Positions 62,664 to 64,000 of a stretch of DNA of 64,000 nt are shown in pieces. Each line of letters begins with the position of its first letter. Within the stretch, counting starts at the first letter, position 1. This DNA is from Rhizobium sp. NZLR1. Its GTDB lineage: Bacteria; Pseudomonadota; Alphaproteobacteria; Rhizobiales; Rhizobiaceae. Made by a program: the position numbers and the translations under genes. The DNA is taken from positions 3,229,501 to 3,293,500 of the forward strand of contig NZ_CP071632.1 of assembly GCF_017357385.1 (NCBI RefSeq). The letters are read 5' to 3'. A model generated the notes under the pieces. The model worked only from the letters and a program-made list of their open reading frames with translations, made no database searches and was not told where the DNA came from.

Positions 62664-62900
62664 TCAGGCGGCGTTGAGATCGGCAATCTCGCCATATCGC
62701 GCGAGCAGCCGCGGCGAGGACATGTCGCCGGTTTCCTCGTCGACAATTACGGCATAGGCCGCCACGCCGACGAAACGCTCAGCCATCGCCGAAGCGATCT
62801 TTTCCGCGCTGACGGAGTTGGATGCCTGGCGCATTTCGCCGGGTACGAGGTTGCCGCGGTTCTTGCGGTAAGGGAGAACGATGAATTTTTCACTGGCCAC
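62664..62900 (-). CDS. Small protein, unknown function
   Basis: The protein has 78 residues if the GTG at 62900 is the start (GGAAC upstream); the frame is open to a TTG at 62957. The sequence (SEKFIVLPYRKNRGNLVPGEMRQASNSVSAEKIASAMAERFVGVAAYAVIVDEETGDMS, split) is a small alpha/beta type with no named family. Its stop lies 14 bp upstream of the DUF2161 start, so the two are likely one operon. Confidence 0.6.
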   Translation of the reverse strand: MASEKFIVLPYRKNRGNLVPGEMRQASNSVSAEKIASAMAERFVGVAAYAVIVDEETGDMSSPRLLARYGEIADLNAA

Positions 62901-62978
62901 GGCAACGGGTTCCGATTGATCGTTCCTGAAATGTTCTGATTTGCTTGAGAAAGTCAACCGAACTCTTCGGTGGAAGCC

Positions 62979-63005
62979 CGCCCTTCCCGCAACACGGGAA
63001 GGGCG
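62979..63005 (-). terminator. Hairpin after trpE(G)
   Basis: CGCCCTTCCCG (62979-62989) and CGGGAAGGGCG (62995-63005) form a perfect 11-bp stem with a 5-nt loop, 12 bp after the trpE(G) stop. The T-run is missing on the minus strand, so it may be Rho-assisted. Confidence 0.55.
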
Positions 63006-63017
63006 AGGGAATTACGC

Positions 63018-64000
63018 TCAGGCAGCCTTCGTCTTCACCTTGCGTGCCAGATGCGCCACGACGTTTTCGATCATCCGCATCCCGGCGTCACCGCCGAGCG
63101 TCATGATCGATTCCGGATGGAACTGTACCGCGGCGATCGGCTCCTTGGCGTGTTCGATGCCCATGATCGTGCCGTCCTCGCTCTCCGCCGTGATGATGAA
63201 CTCGCGCGGCAGCGTCGAGGGATCGGCAAAGATCGAGTGGTAGCGGCCGACCGTCACTTCCTTCGAAAGGCCGGAGAAGACGATGCCCGGTTCCAGCACG
63301 CGGATGCGCGAGGGCTTGCCGTGCATCGGCAGTGCCAGATGGCGCAGTTCTCCGCCATAGGCTTCGGCGAGCGCCTGCAGCCCCAGGCAGACGCCGAAGA
63401 TCGGCAGGTTGCGCGCCCGCGCCTTCTTGATCGTCGCCTTGCAGTCGAAATCTTTAGGCGTTCCAGGCCCCGGTGACAGCACGACGAGGTCCGGGTTCAG
63501 CCGGTCGAAGATTTCCTCCGGCACCGGCGTGCGCACGGTCGAAACGGTCGCCCCCGTCTGGCGGAAATAATTGGCAAGCGTGTGGACGAAGCTGTCTTCA
63601 TGGTCGACGAGCAGGATGCTGACTCCCTTGCCGACGCTTGCGACGTCGCGCTGAGTCTTGCCGGAATTGCCGGTCTTGGCGTCGCGGATGGCGGAAAGCA
63701 TGGCAGAGGCCTTCAGTTCTGTTTCGGCTTCTTCTTCCTCAGGGATGGAATCGTTGAGCAGCGTCGCACCGGCGCGCACCTCGGCGATACCGTCTTTGAT
63801 GCGCACGGTGCGCAACGTCAGGCCGGTGTTCATGTCGCCGTTGAAGCCGACCATGCCGATCGCACCACCATACCATGCGCGCGGGCTCTTTTCACGGCTC
63901 TCGATGAAGCGCATCGCCCAGAGCTTCGGGGCGCCGGTGACGGTGACCGCCCAGGCGTGACTGAGAAAACCGTCGAAGGCGTCCATGTCGTCGCGCAGCC
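63018..64000 (-). CDS. trpE: Fused anthranilate synthase TrpE(G), C-terminal part (partial)
   Basis: About 327 codons are visible; the N-terminal part lies beyond the right edge. The end of the chorismate-binding domain is seen in [48 protein letters not shown]. After a linker (about 30 residues, rich in Glu and Ala) the glutamine-amidotransferase domain starts [19 protein letters not shown]; its catalytic Cys is in [11 protein letters not shown] and His/Glu in QFHPESIMT. The TrpE-TrpG fusion is characteristic for rhizobia. It makes anthranilate for tryptophan. Confidence 0.96.
   Translation of the reverse strand, partial: LRDDMDAFDGFLSHAWAVTVTGAPKLWAMRFIESREKSPRAWYGGAIGMVGFNGDMNTGLTLRTVRIKDGIAEVRAGATLLNDSIPEEEEAETELKASAMLSAIRDAKTGNSGKTQRDVASVGKGVSILLVDHEDSFVHTLANYFRQTGATVSTVRTPVPEEIFDRLNPDLVVLSPGPGTPKDFDCKATIKKARARNLPIFGVCLGLQALAEAYGGELRHLALPMHGKPSRIRVLEPGIVFSGLSKEVTVGRYHSIFADPSTLPREFIITAESEDGTIMGIEHAKEPIAAVQFHPESIMTLGGDAGMRMIENVVAHLARKVKTKAA

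Noticed and set aside
1..64000. Search by eye for CRISPR arrays, tRNA or rRNA genes, insertion sequences, integrases and phage genes
   Set aside because: None seen. A tRNA or RNA-family scan by program could still find something missed.

Overview
The window reads as a high-GC alphaproteobacterial chromosome segment. The gene order (petABC, trmL/hemF nearby, fused trpE(G), leuA with a leucine-rich leader ORF, petP/petR-like regulators beside ilvE), the typical rhizobial intergenic palindromes and the protein sequences point to the genus Rhizobium, most likely the R. etli / R. leguminosarum group. That assignment rests on recognition, not on a search. No rRNA, tRNA, CRISPR array, insertion sequence or prophage was seen; almost all of the window is ordinary core and near-core chromosome.

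Layout. 1-7 kb: a MarR-type (PetP-like) and an OmpR-type (PetR-like) regulator, ilvE, two small envelope proteins, a glyoxalase-II-like hydrolase, and a minus-strand group ybjN-like/proC/csaA-like, then a ubiK-like gene. 6.6-12.7 kb: lgt, a MidA-like methyltransferase, pgeF and a creatinase-fold hydrolase in close succession, a lipoprotein and prs. 12.7-16.3 kb: an aldo/keto reductase divergent from a LysR regulator with a clear operator-like palindrome, and a large exported protein of unknown function. 16.6-24.7 kb: rplY, pth, a GNAT gene, clpS and ychF, with a GGDEF-EAL protein and a solute-binding protein inserted between rplY and pth. 24.8-29.3 kb: two MaoC-fold genes, apt and petABC. 29.5-38.8 kb: an EEP-family protein, two ABC exporters flanking a lone ribbon-helix-helix protein, trmL, a Na/Pi cotransporter-like gene and hemF. 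38.8-42 kb: small proteins, then cca, a CoA-type Nudix gene and a DUF1285 gene overlapping by 4 bp each. 42.1-49.9 kb: a MoxR/DUF58/DUF4159/membrane-protein operon and two GNAT genes. 50-55 kb: a glutathionyl-hydroquinone reductase, a Nudix hydrolase, a metallophosphoesterase, a TPR protein and a sigma/anti-sigma pair. 55-64 kb: leuA with its leader, benE, clpP, a DUF2076 gene, queF and a CDF transporter, a DUF2161 nuclease-fold gene and the 3' half of trpE(G).

The points most worth following are: (1) a probably leaderless, leucine-rich leader ORF upstream of leuA, with mutually exclusive RNA hairpins; (2) a membrane GGDEF-EAL protein translated together with a periplasmic solute-binding protein that has no transporter, which looks like a ligand-sensing c-di-GMP module; (3) an ECF-like sigma factor with a one-TM anti-sigma partner; (4) a creatinase-fold protein that has lost metal-ligand aspartates; (5) an orphan antitoxin-like protein between two ABC exporters; (6) several operator-like palindromes, a probable general-stress (EcfG-type) promoter and two in-frame microduplications.
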